A stretch of DNA of 35,503 bases from Paludibacteraceae bacterium (GTDB taxonomy: Bacteria; Bacteroidota; Bacteroidia; Bacteroidales; Paludibacteraceae): contig CAJOIZ010000040.1 of assembly GCA_905234835.1 (NCBI GenBank), positions 1 through 35,503 on the forward strand, read 5' to 3'. The position numbers were made by a program, and so were the translations under genes. This document shows, one piece after another, positions 23,768-31,900 of this stretch. The notes beneath the pieces are model-generated. The model did not search any database, had not been told where the DNA came from, and worked only from the letters and a program-made list of their open reading frames with translations. Position 1 is the stretch's first letter. Each line of letters begins with the position of its first letter.

Positions 23768-24615
23768 ATACCAATACGGATATGTTCGGCAGAGACGAGC
23801 GTATTCAGGAAGATGCCTGCCGAGCGGTTGAATGTTTCCGCCTGCTCGGAAGTCAGGTAGCGACACGTTCCTTCATGGGAGAGGACAGAGGCTATGTCGT
23901 TATGTCTTGACAGATAGTCGCGCAGGCTCCGCGCCACGATGTCCCCCTGCTCTATAATCCGTACAGCGGACAACGATTGTCCTTTGTCCTTAGTCCTTTG
24001 TGCTTTTCCTTTTACCCATTCCCGTATTTTCGGCAGCAGCAACGGGTAATGGGTGCAACCGAGGATGAGTGTGTCAATCAACGGGTCTTTCTGCCACAAT
24101 TCGGTCAAGTACTTGTCCACGAAGTAGTCTGCGCCTTGCGACAGGTGTTCGCCGCTCTCAATGAGCGGCACCCACATCGGACACGCCTGCTGCGTGATGA
24201 CACACTCTTCATCTTTTTCTGTCCGTTGCTTTTTCAATTCCAGCACATAGCTCTCGGACTGCACCGTTCCCTGCGTGGCAAGTACGCCTATATGGTGTCC
24301 GCTGACCGCCTCCACTGTCGGACGGATAACACCTAATACGCGCAAGCGGTCAGGGTCGATGTCGTGCTGCTGGATGGTACGTAGCGCCTTTGCCGAAGCC
24401 GTGTTGCAGGCAAGGATGATGAGGCGGCACCCTTCTGCTTCCAGATATCGAACAGCCTGCAGGGTATAGCTATAGATGACCTCGAACGAGCGGCTTCCGT
24501 AAGGTGCACGGGCGTTGTCACCCAAATAGATATAGTCGTATGTAGGGAGGAGCTGACGAATCTTATCCAAGATAGTCAGCCCTCCATAACCACTGTCAAA
24601 AACGCCTATTTTCAC
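23764..24615 (-). CDS. murI: Glutamate racemase
   Basis: The 283-residue protein converts L- to D-glutamate for peptidoglycan. The start is GTG at 24615. Motifs are intact: IGVFDSGYGGLT, YLGDNARAPYG, and the two catalytic cysteines C70 in LACNTASA and C187 in LGCTHYPL. Residues about 205-214 (AQRTKDKGQS) are encoded by four 7-bp repeats and form a charged insertion after the second Cys. It sits 6 bases after the stop of a 1003-residue surface-protein gene and its stop overlaps the YiiX-like gene, placing a peptidoglycan precursor enzyme with a putative wall hydrolase. The insertion probably lies in a surface loop, since both active-site halves look normal. Confidence 0.94.
   Translation of the reverse strand: MKIGVFDSGYGGLTILDKIRQLLPTYDYIYLGDNARAPYGSRSFEVIYSYTLQAVRYLEAEGCRLIILACNTASAKALRTIQQHDIDPDRLRVLGVIRPTVEAVSGHHIGVLATQGTVQSESYVLELKKQRTEKDEECVITQQACPMWVPLIESGEHLSQGADYFVDKYLTELWQKDPLIDTLILGCTHYPLLLPKIREWVKGKAQRTKDKGQSLSAVRIIEQGDIVARSLRDYLSRHNDIASVLSHEGTCRYLTSEQAETFNRSAGIFLNTLVSAEHIRIGI
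23976..24003. repeat. 7-bp tandem repeat inside murI, four units
   Basis: ATTGTCC, TTTGTCC, TTAGTCC and TTTGTGC lie head to tail (GGACAAA type on the coding strand). They encode residues about 205-214 of glutamate racemase. Confidence 0.85.
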
Positions 24616-24621
24616 AATGAA

Positions 24622-27600
24622 TCAGTCCAGCCGCTGTCCTTGTGCATCGAACTGCATACCGTTGCGCTCGATATAGAGGATGCCGTTGCGGATGTACTTC
24701 TTCGGCGTTGCGACTTCTTCCAGACTGCCGTTGATAACTTCCAGTTCGTTGACCTGTTCGCCATCCTCGCCTTCCACTACGATGCGTACGCGGGAAGGCA
24801 GTTGCTCGTTCCCCGCATTGCGGAAGATGCCGCGATAAGCACGCAACTTGGTACCCGTTTGGGAATTCGGAGCATAAATCTTGTTGTCCTTCAATCCCAT
24901 GTAGGTGTTGCCTGTTTCGGAACCCATGACCACACCCGTGCGGAGCGTACCAACCAAGTAGATGCTACCTTGCGAGTTGTAGCCCTCCAGATTGGTAAGA
25001 TCAAAGCCAGAATTGATGTCAGCTTCGGTATTGATGGTCACGCCGGGGAAGAGGAATGATTCCTTCTGTGCCAGCGTAGCATTTGCGTTCACGATATAGC
25101 CTTTGCCCGCCTCTAACTTTTTCGCCTGCGCGAAATAGAGGGTCAGACCTTCCGCCTCGCTGCCTTGTGTGTACCTGAACTCATAGACACGGTTCATCAT
25201 TTTGAGATTTGTCAAGAGAGCTGTCGGGACATTGAACGGCAGGCAGAGTGTAGCCCATTTGCCCTGACCGAACTGGCGTTCGAGGGTGGCGGAAGCGGCT
25301 TTCTCGCCATTGTACTTGTCAGAGAATGAAGTGTAATAATCCGCGTCCATATTCTCCTGCAGGATTATGTACAACGCCTTGCTGTACTGCGCCGTATAAA
25401 CGGTATCCTGCGTTACTGCAGGTAGTTCGGTGCCAGCCTTGTAGATAGTGCCCTCGCTGTCCGCCCAGCCTGTGAAGGTGAACTCGTACCAGTTGTACTC
25501 GTCACCGTCTTTCTCGCGGGTCGGTGTTCCTTCAAAGACGGGTGTTGTTTCGAATGCCAGATAGGATGTCTGCAAGTCACCATCGCTATCAGGATTCTTG
25601 AAATGGACGGTGAAGAGACGCTGCTCGGAGGTGAACACTGCTGTATAAGTTACGTCCTCTTTCACAGCAGGTAGTGTTTCTTCTGCGCCGTAGGTGTCCG
25701 TGCCGTTGCTCCAACCCGAGAAGGTGTAGGTGAAATAGTTGTCCTGCGGCTTGACGGGTGTCTCGCCCGTGTAAACAGGTGTCTCATCTTCTTTCACTTG
25801 GCCGCTCTGCAAAACTGTTTCATCATAGTTCTTGAACACAACATCGAACGAAGCCCCTTCTTCAAAGTTGGCAACCACCGAGCAGTCGTATGCGGGAACG
25901 GTAAAAGTGAAGGTGCCGTCTCCATTGTCTTCAATAAGTTCGGCACAATCGCCGGTCCATCCGCTGAACGTCCACTTGTCTTCGGGAGTGGGGGTAAGGA
26001 TGACTTGAGTTCCCTCTTGATAGAAGCAATCATCCGGACTTTTCGTGACAGAGCCTTGTCCGACAACTTGGCTGACATCCAACTTATAACCTATTGGGTT
26101 CGTCTGTACAACAAACTTGAAAGGAGTATCCATATCTCCGCTTGGATCCGTACCACCGTTTGCATCAACTACGATATGCACACCATCCGACTGCGTTGAA
26201 ACGGTTACAAAGCCTGAATTCAAGTAATACCGCGTATTAGACTCATCAAGATAAGAACTATAGGCTTGTATTCTATCATACTGATTTGTATCCCACAAAA
26301 GCCATCTATAGGCAGAAACAGTATAATTCTTCACCAGTGTCACTTCCACTACCGATCCGTTTCCATTGCTGTCATACGCAACTGTCAACTTATGAATACC
26401 CGGATGGAAATAATAGGTTCCATCCGGCGGAACAACCTTTCCATCTACGTAACGTATGCCTGATTTAGGGAAGCAGAATGACAGTTGCAATCCGGGACGT
26501 TTGGAATTGTCACCATCCCTGAACCAGCCCATGTGATATGCTACCGTGTTCGTACCTTCGCTTATACAAGAACTGCTGACAAAGTCGCTGAACGTAAACG
26601 GAACCAAATCCTGACAAACTTTGTTGACAGGCACAATATCGCTCAATGACAGGTTGAGGCTGTATTCTATTTCGTCGGAAAGGCCATACAGAGAAGATAC
26701 GGTCATTGACATCACACCCTCGCTATCGTATGAGATAGTGGCTGTTCCGCGCGATAATTCCCATGTGGTAAATCCATCCAAGTCATACACGATACCGGAG
26801 ACATCGGTTCCAACCGTATAGGTTCCGGCAGGCAGACCTGTTACAGCATCAAACGAGGACACATTAAACGTGAAACTCATACGGTTGTCTGTCCCGTTAT
26901 ATCCGGACAGAGTGACTGTCATATCATCAGCATTAAATAATGTTTCTGCCGACGTGTAGACGGTAGTCAGGTTGCGGGAATCGCCAATGGTAAGATTATA
27001 TGTGTTACCGCCGGCTTTTAGATTGGATGAATAGACAAAGGGCAAACCGTGACGACCATACTCCACCGTAACATTTCCGCCCGTAAATTTATACCCGCTC
27101 GTTTCGTTCTGATAGGCGATTTCCGAATTAATCAGCCCCGTTGTATAGATATTTTCTTGAGTGCCATCCAATTCCTCTGTTACCACATTGGAATAATAAC
27201 CAGCATAGGTTCCCGAACTGATATAATAGTACGTCAGTTCCCCGCAAGCAAAGATTTTGTATTGCGCGCTCATCTGGCTTTGCTTGGTTGCAACACTATA
27301 TGTACCGGGAGGTGTCGCCGTCAAATCACCATAATCCGCTTCACCCGTTGCTGACGGATAGGAAAAACTCAGACGCATCTCGGTACCATCCGACTTTGAC
27401 AATTCAATGCAGTTGATATACATCAATGCTGACAAAGAACTCGAACTGCCTAAATACAGCATGTACGTGCCGATAGATCCTTCCCATTCAAAGTGAACAT
27501 CACGAGTCTCTTGCGGGGCGTTGTTCCGACCGCCTACTGAATTTTCATCATCCGAAACATAAGGCAACATCTGTGCACTTATTGTTCCTACTGACAGGCA

Positions 27601-27633
27601 GACAGCCAATAAAAACAGATACAATTTCTTCAT
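24622..27633 (-). CDS. Large secreted protein with InlB-type repeats and YNAQGQ-type C-terminus
   Basis: The 1003-residue protein has a signal peptide (MKKLYLFLLAVCLSVGTISA). Residues about 25-500 form three or four related beta modules of unknown family, ending in pieces such as LPAGTYTVGTD. About 514-590 is a divergent InlB B-repeat (FSGWTGDC, VPAYDCSVVANFEE). About 595-735 holds two Listeria-Bacteroides (Flg_new) repeats (YTFSGWSNG, FTFTGWADS). About 745-960 is a beta domain (GKWATLCLPFNV, KGYIVNANA) shared with the 1620-residue protein. The last 25 residues carry NGILYIERNG and FDAQGQRLD. I infer a surface adhesin-like protein. It heads the operon with murI (6-base gap) and has a good promoter. 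Confidence 0.85.
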   Translation of the reverse strand: MKKLYLFLLAVCLSVGTISAQMLPYVSDDENSVGGRNNAPQETRDVHFEWEGSIGTYMLYLGSSSSLSALMYINCIELSKSDGTEMRLSFSYPSATGEADYGDLTATPPGTYSVATKQSQMSAQYKIFACGELTYYYISSGTYAGYYSNVVTEELDGTQENIYTTGLINSEIAYQNETSGYKFTGGNVTVEYGRHGLPFVYSSNLKAGGNTYNLTIGDSRNLTTVYTSAETLFNADDMTVTLSGYNGTDNRMSFTFNVSSFDAVTGLPAGTYTVGTDVSGIVYDLDGFTTWELSRGTATISYDSEGVMSMTVSSLYGLSDEIEYSLNLSLSDIVPVNKVCQDLVPFTFSDFVSSSCISEGTNTVAYHMGWFRDGDNSKRPGLQLSFCFPKSGIRYVDGKVVPPDGTYYFHPGIHKLTVAYDSNGNGSVVEVTLVKNYTVSAYRWLLWDTNQYDRIQAYSSYLDESNTRYYLNSGFVTVSTQSDGVHIVVDANGGTDPSGDMDTPFKFVVQTNPIGYKLDVSQVVGQGSVTKSPDDCFYQEGTQVILTPTPEDKWTFSGWTGDCAELIEDNGDGTFTFTVPAYDCSVVANFEEGASFDVVFKNYDETVLQSGQVKEDETPVYTGETPVKPQDNYFTYTFSGWSNGTDTYGAEETLPAVKEDVTYTAVFTSEQRLFTVHFKNPDSDGDLQTSYLAFETTPVFEGTPTREKDGDEYNWYEFTFTGWADSEGTIYKAGTELPAVTQDTVYTAQYSKALYIILQENMDADYYTSFSDKYNGEKAASATLERQFGQGKWATLCLPFNVPTALLTNLKMMNRVYEFRYTQGSEAEGLTLYFAQAKKLEAGKGYIVNANATLAQKESFLFPGVTINTEADINSGFDLTNLEGYNSQGSIYLVGTLRTGVVMGSETGNTYMGLKDNKIYAPNSQTGTKLRAYRGIFRNAGNEQLPSRVRIVVEGEDGEQVNELEVINGSLEEVATPKKYIRNGILYIERNGMQFDAQGQRLD

Positions 27634-27772
27634 ATTCGTAAGATTTTAGGTTTATTCTTTTAAATCAAGTGTCCGTCAGGCAGTGTAACTACTCACGTTT
27701 CAATGCTATTAGCGCTTGTTTTCGGCAGAATACTGCACTTTTCTACATAACACTGTTCGACACTATACGCGG

Positions 27773-27803
27773 CAAAGATACAAAAGAAAGTTTAGCTTGC
27801 AAA
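27773..27803 (-). promoter_or_regulatory. Promoter of the surface protein-murI operon
   Basis: On the minus strand TTTG (27800-27803), a 19-bp spacer and TATCTTTG (27773-27780) match the Bacteroides consensus. The leader before ATG 27633 would be about 130 bases. Confidence 0.75.
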
Positions 27804-27906
27804 TTATTTGCCTTCTTTTTTCTTTTTTTTTGTTCAATCCGTGTCATTTTTTCAATAACACCTACCGTTTTACGTCAAAATGACATTATTCGTTTAGAAG
27901 TTTTAT

Positions 27907-27990
27907 AGTTGAAAGTTGATAGTTGAATGAAGTTGGAGAGTTGAGAGTTTATAGTTGATAATTTCAAGTTTATAATTTATGGTTTATGAT
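27907..27990. repeat. 7-bp tandem array (AGTTGAT to TTATGAT), twelve units
   Basis: Twelve heptamers keep one phase while the unit drifts from AGTTGAA/AGTTGAT through TGAGAGT and TTATAGT to TTATAAT, TTATGGT and TTATGAT. It is the reverse complement of the type seen at 7546 and 12551. Confidence 0.85.
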
Positions 27991-28000
27991 TTACCGAGCT

Positions 28001-28186
28001 TTCATGTCGTGCAAAGATACGATAGCGGGGAAATGCATTTTCCCACTGCTTCCCAATTATTCCCAATAATTCCCAATAATTCCCAATTCAAGTTGTGATT
28101 TCAAATTTGTGATTTCAAAAGCCCACTTGGATTTCACGTCGTGCAAAGATACGATAGCGGGGAAAGGCATTGTCCCACTGCGTCTC
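28001..28186. repeat. Duplicated 54-bp block, 132 bp apart, with embedded CAAAGATA
   Basis: 28001-28054 and 28133-28186 match with few differences (both contain GTCGTGCAAAGATACGATAG and GGGGAAA-GCATT-TCCCACTGC). Each includes CAAAGATA (TATCTTTG on the minus strand), a -7-like box, but without a TTTG at the right distance. Confidence 0.8.
28041..28090. repeat. 10-bp tandem array (TCCCAATAAT), five units
   Basis: TCCCACTGCT, TCCCAATTAT, TCCCAATAAT twice and TCCCAATTCA are in exact 10-bp register. Confidence 0.85.
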
Positions 28187-28230
28187 ACTGCGTCCCAATA
28201 AGTCCCACTAATTTCCACTGCGTCCCAGTT
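28171..28230. repeat. 10-bp tandem array (CGTCCCACTG), six units
   Basis: TGTCCCACTG, CGTCTCACTG, CGTCCCAATA, AGTCCCACTA, ATTTCCACTG and CGTCCCAGTT follow each other in exact 10-bp register, attached to the second copy of the 54-bp block. Confidence 0.85.
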
Positions 28231-28273
28231 CTGGTTTTTAATTTCATATTTGTGATTGCATGTTTATGGGTTA

Positions 28274-28357
28274 ATGTTAGTGAGTTAATGTTAATGATTT
28301 TATGTTAGTGATTCCATGTTGGTGATTTCATGTTAGTGATTCCATGTTATGATTTGC
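28274..28357. repeat. 14-bp tandem array (ATGTTAGTGATTCC), six units
   Basis: Six 14-mers begin at 28274, 28288, 28302, 28316, 28330 and 28344. The period is twice seven, although the two halves of the unit differ. Confidence 0.88.
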
Positions 28358-28397
28358 TTCATCCTTGAGGAGGGCTTCTATAAATATAGTAACACAG

Positions 28398-28442
28398 AAT
28401 CTTCGGCGTTTGTGGCATTTTGCGCCGAAGATTTGCTTTTTT
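28398..28442 (+). terminator. Strong rho-independent terminator with no upstream plus-strand gene
   Basis: AATCTTCGGCG at 28398-28408 pairs perfectly with CGCCGAAGATT at 28423-28433, followed by TGCTTTTTT (28434-28442). The orientation is plus, but no plus-strand gene precedes it. GCGCCGAAGATT recurs at about 28543. Confidence 0.6.
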
Positions 28443-28560
28443 GCTTGTCTGAAGTGTCTTTTTTACATGTGTGACTAACTGATTGTCAGATCGTCATACA
28501 TACGTGCATTTTTTTTGAAAAAATTCTTCTCGCGCCGAAAGTTGCGCCGAAGATTATTAT

Positions 28561-28623
28561 AGTTGATAGTTGATAATTGAGAGTTGATAGTTGCAAATTT
28601 ATGATTTCAAATTGCAAATTTAT
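28561..28623. repeat. 7-bp tandem array (AGTTGAT to AATTTAT), nine units
   Basis: AGTTGAT twice, AATTGAG, AGTTGAT, AGTTGCA, AATTTAT, GATTTCA, AATTGCA and AATTTAT are contiguous in one phase. Confidence 0.88.
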
Positions 28624-28746
28624 GCCACAGCGGAATATATACCCCTCCATATATAAAGGCAAAAAAAAGGCAAAATCTATCACCTGAAAGGCAACTTTTT
28701 TTACTTTTTTTGCATTTTCTTTGTAAGGAGCTGTAAATGAGCATGT

Positions 28747-28908
28747 GTCAGAATAGTATTCTGACGCAAAGGACGAACAATGCCGATTACTAATCGGCGG
28801 AATACGAAGAAAAAAGCGGCTTGGGGAGCCGCTACAAGAGACGAAAATCAGAAGGCTACCTGTGGGGGTAGCCTTCTGGTGGGATAGAGGTGCGGATAAT
28901 ATCCGCAC
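28747..28908. repeat. Cluster of five different short hairpins spaced about 35 bp apart
   Basis: Perfect inverted repeats: GTCAGAATA-G-TATTCTGAC (28747-28765), GCCGATT-ACT-AATCGGC (28781-28797), AGCGGCT-TGGGG-AGCCGCT (28815-28833), AGAAGGCTACC with GGTAGCCTTCT (28850-28877) and GTGCGGATA-A-TATCCGCAC (28890-28908). Centres are 33-39 bp apart. The 28850-28877 hairpin could be the terminator of the minus-strand gene ending at 28955. The first, with flanking bases, recurs exactly at 35404-35424. Confidence 0.8.
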
Positions 28909-28954
28909 GGAATGGACGATGCTTGCTTGCGGGATGAACCGCAAGAGCAGAACC

Positions 28955-31900
28955 CTAGTCGAGGCGCTGTCCTTGCGCGTTATAGGTCTTGCCGTCGCGG
29001 CGGATGTAAAGAATGCCGTTCTCAACGTACTTGACCGCAGGGGAATTGTCAATTATCAACTGTCCATTATCAATTATCAACTCTCCCTTGTCCTCTCCTT
29101 CCGCTACGATGCGGATGCGCTGGGCATTCAGGGGTACTTCACTGCGGAAGAAGCCGCGATAAGCACGGACGGATGTGCCAGTCGTGGTGTTCGGGTAATA
29201 GAGCATGTTATCCTTCAGACCGAGATAGGTGTTGCCGTTCGTCGTGCCTTGCAACTTGCCTGTGCGGAGCGTGCCGACCAAGTAAATGCTGCCGCGACCC
29301 GAGCCGTCGTTGTAACCTGTCAGGGCGGTTATGTCATCGTTGTCGGCATCGGTGTTAATGGTTACGCTCGGGAAGACGAACGATTCCTTCTGCGCCAACT
29401 TGGCGTTCGCGTTCACGATATAGCCTTTGCCCGCCTCAATGGACTTTGCCGCAGCGAAATAGATGACGGTCAAAGCATCTACCGTTTCCGCATAACGGAA
29501 CTCAAAGACGCGGGCGTTCAGACCGAGAGCCATCATCATTCCTTTACTGACATTGAACGGCAGACAGAGCGTCGCCCACTTGCCTTGTGTGAAACGGCGG
29601 TTGAGTGTGGCGGTGTTGACAGTGTGACCGTTGTAGTCCTCTGCGCTCTCGTTCTCCTGCAAGACGATGTTCGGATATCGTACACGGAGCGTGAAGGTGA
29701 CAACGGAGTCGCAACCATCCATACTCTTCAAGGTGGTGGCCTGTGTTCCCGCTTCGGTGAAGGTCACATCTTCCCACGTGTAGGGCAGGTCTTTTTCGTC
29801 AATGGTGGTGCCGTCGGTTGTTTCGATGGTGCCGCATACGATGACGGGTTCAAAGAAGGCGGTAAGGACAATATCCTGCGTGAGTGACAATGTTCGCGGG
29901 TTGTCGGTATTGCCATCTGACCACTTCGTGAACTCATAGCCTTCTGCTGCATCGGCACGGAAAGCGAGTGTTCTGTCCTCGCAGGTCGGTTCCTGTGTGA
30001 CAACTACTGTTCCCTGTGTCTCGTCGTTGGCTGATACGGAATAGGTTGGCATGGTTGTTCCTGTCCATACCGCTTTGACTGTGAGGTTGCCTGTGATGTA
30101 AGAGAAGTCGTTGTCCCACGAGAGGGAGACACACTGCGGAATCTCCATTTCGGGAGCGACAGCCGCGCTGCCGTAGTCAACCGTCTGCGGTGTACCCAAT
30201 ACGGTCGTGCCGTCCTCGTCATAGAACGTGACGGTGTACTGATTGAGCGTATTGCTGTAGGTGGCAGTGTAGGTGGCATTGCCTGTGACAGCGGTTATTT
30301 CAGGTGTCCAGCCTGCAAACGTGTAGGTGTATTGCGCATCAGCAGGTTTGGTAGGGATATTGCCGTTGAATTGCGGCATTGCGCCATACTCAATTTCCTC
30401 ACTTTGCAGAACATCGTTGCCATTCATGAAAGCGACTATGTACTTTCTCACTTCGGGAGTGAAGGTCGCCTGATAAGTGGCGTCACCTGTAACAGCCGCT
30501 AACTCCGGAGTCCAGCCTGCGAAGGTGTAGGTGTATTGCGCATCGGCGGGCTTGGTGGGGGTATTGTCGTTGTATTGCGGCATTGCGCCATACTCGACTT
30601 TCTCACTTTGCAGAACATCGTTTCCATTCATGAAAGTGACGGTGTACTTTCTCACTTCGGGAATGAAGGTTGCCTGATAAGTGGCATCACTTGTAACAGC
30701 CGCTAACTCAGGAGTCCAGCCTGCGAAGGTGTAGGTGTATTGTGCATCAGCGGGCTTGGTCGGTGTCTCGCCTGTATAGGCAGGTGTTGTACCGTACTCT
30801 ACTTCGCTGCTCTGCAACGGTGTACCGTCGTAGTTAACAAACGAGATCGCATACTTGTTGAGCGTACTCGTAAACTGGGCTGTGTAGGTCGCTGCGCCTG
30901 TAACGGCTGCTATTTCCGTATCCCAACCTGCAAACGTGTAAGTGTATTGTGCATCGGAAGGCTTGGTCGGTGTGGAGCCTGTGTAGGCGGGTGTAGTACC
31001 ATACTCTACCTCGCCGCTCTGCAACGGTGTGCCGTCATAATTGACAAACGCAATCGCATACTTGTTGAGCGTACTCGTAAACTGTGCCTTGTAAGTTGCT
31101 GCGCCTGTAACGGCAACAATCGTTGGACTCCATCCGCTGAACGTATAAGTATATTGGGCGTCGGCTGGTTTGGTCGGTGTAGAGCCGGAATATGTCGGGA
31201 CAGATCCCTCTATCCATGTTTGTTGTGACAAGGTAGAGTTATCATAGTTTTTAAACGTTATGGTATATTTTGCGACTTCTTGAACCAGGCGGACAGGCAC
31301 AGCATTGGTTTTGTATTTGCTTAAATTATTCACACCTAGTCCACTTCCTGAGCAACTTACCATATAGTTCGTTTCTGCTGCTCCATTAGAACTCGTTTGA
31401 TAGCATTCGTATGCCCCCCTTGAATATGAAGTTCCGGATTTAGATCCTGCGTTAGGAAGGAAAATGGCGCCTGCATTCTCCATTATTGTCCACTGAGCTA
31501 TTGTATAATCATTCTTTCCTCTATATGATTCTAACGCGATGCTGCTGCCATAACCACTTGTAAATGTAACCCCGCTTGGCAATGTCCAATTGTCGGGCAA
31601 TATCACAATTCCCTCAACACCATTCACCGTTGCCACAGCTTTTTTATCATTTGCATTAGGTCTATTAAATAATAAGTAGTTCCATTCGTCATAAGTGAGA
31701 CTTCTCCACAGTCGAGCAGCATTTCCTCCGTTTACGATGGCGTTATAGACTCCCCAGTCAGCATTTGCGTATTCTCCTGTTAGATTCTGATTCAAATAAT
31801 CGGAAGTTGTTTTACTGGTACTCCAGGGTTGATAGGCGGCAGCACCGCTATTCCAACCGCTTGTACCCCAACAAAACAAGTCAATCCAACCGGTATAAGA

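Larger units (their letters stand above)
27634..28954. other. 1.3-kb gene-free region packed with repeats and hairpins
   Basis: No convincing protein gene is seen. From left to right it holds the promoter and leader of the 24622-27633 gene, a 12-unit heptamer array, a duplicated 54-bp block with 10-bp arrays, a 14-bp array, a plus-strand terminator with no matching gene, a second heptamer array, and a run of five hairpins. Each is listed separately. Confidence 0.75.

Noticed and set aside
28012..28151. Two extra minus-strand promoters (TATCTTTG) in the duplicated block
   Set aside because: No TTTG at 19-21 bp from either box; the real promoter of the operon is better matched at 27773-27803.
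28747..28908. CRISPR or integron attC array
   Set aside because: The hairpins differ from each other, spacers are not flanked by constant repeats, and no integrase or cas gene is near.
28486..29052. Minus-strand 188-residue open frame
   Set aside because: It consists of the hairpin cluster and the heptamer array read as protein.
28862..29887. Plus-strand open frame antisense to the 1620-residue protein
   Set aside because: It starts in a hairpin and shadows a recognised C-terminal domain.
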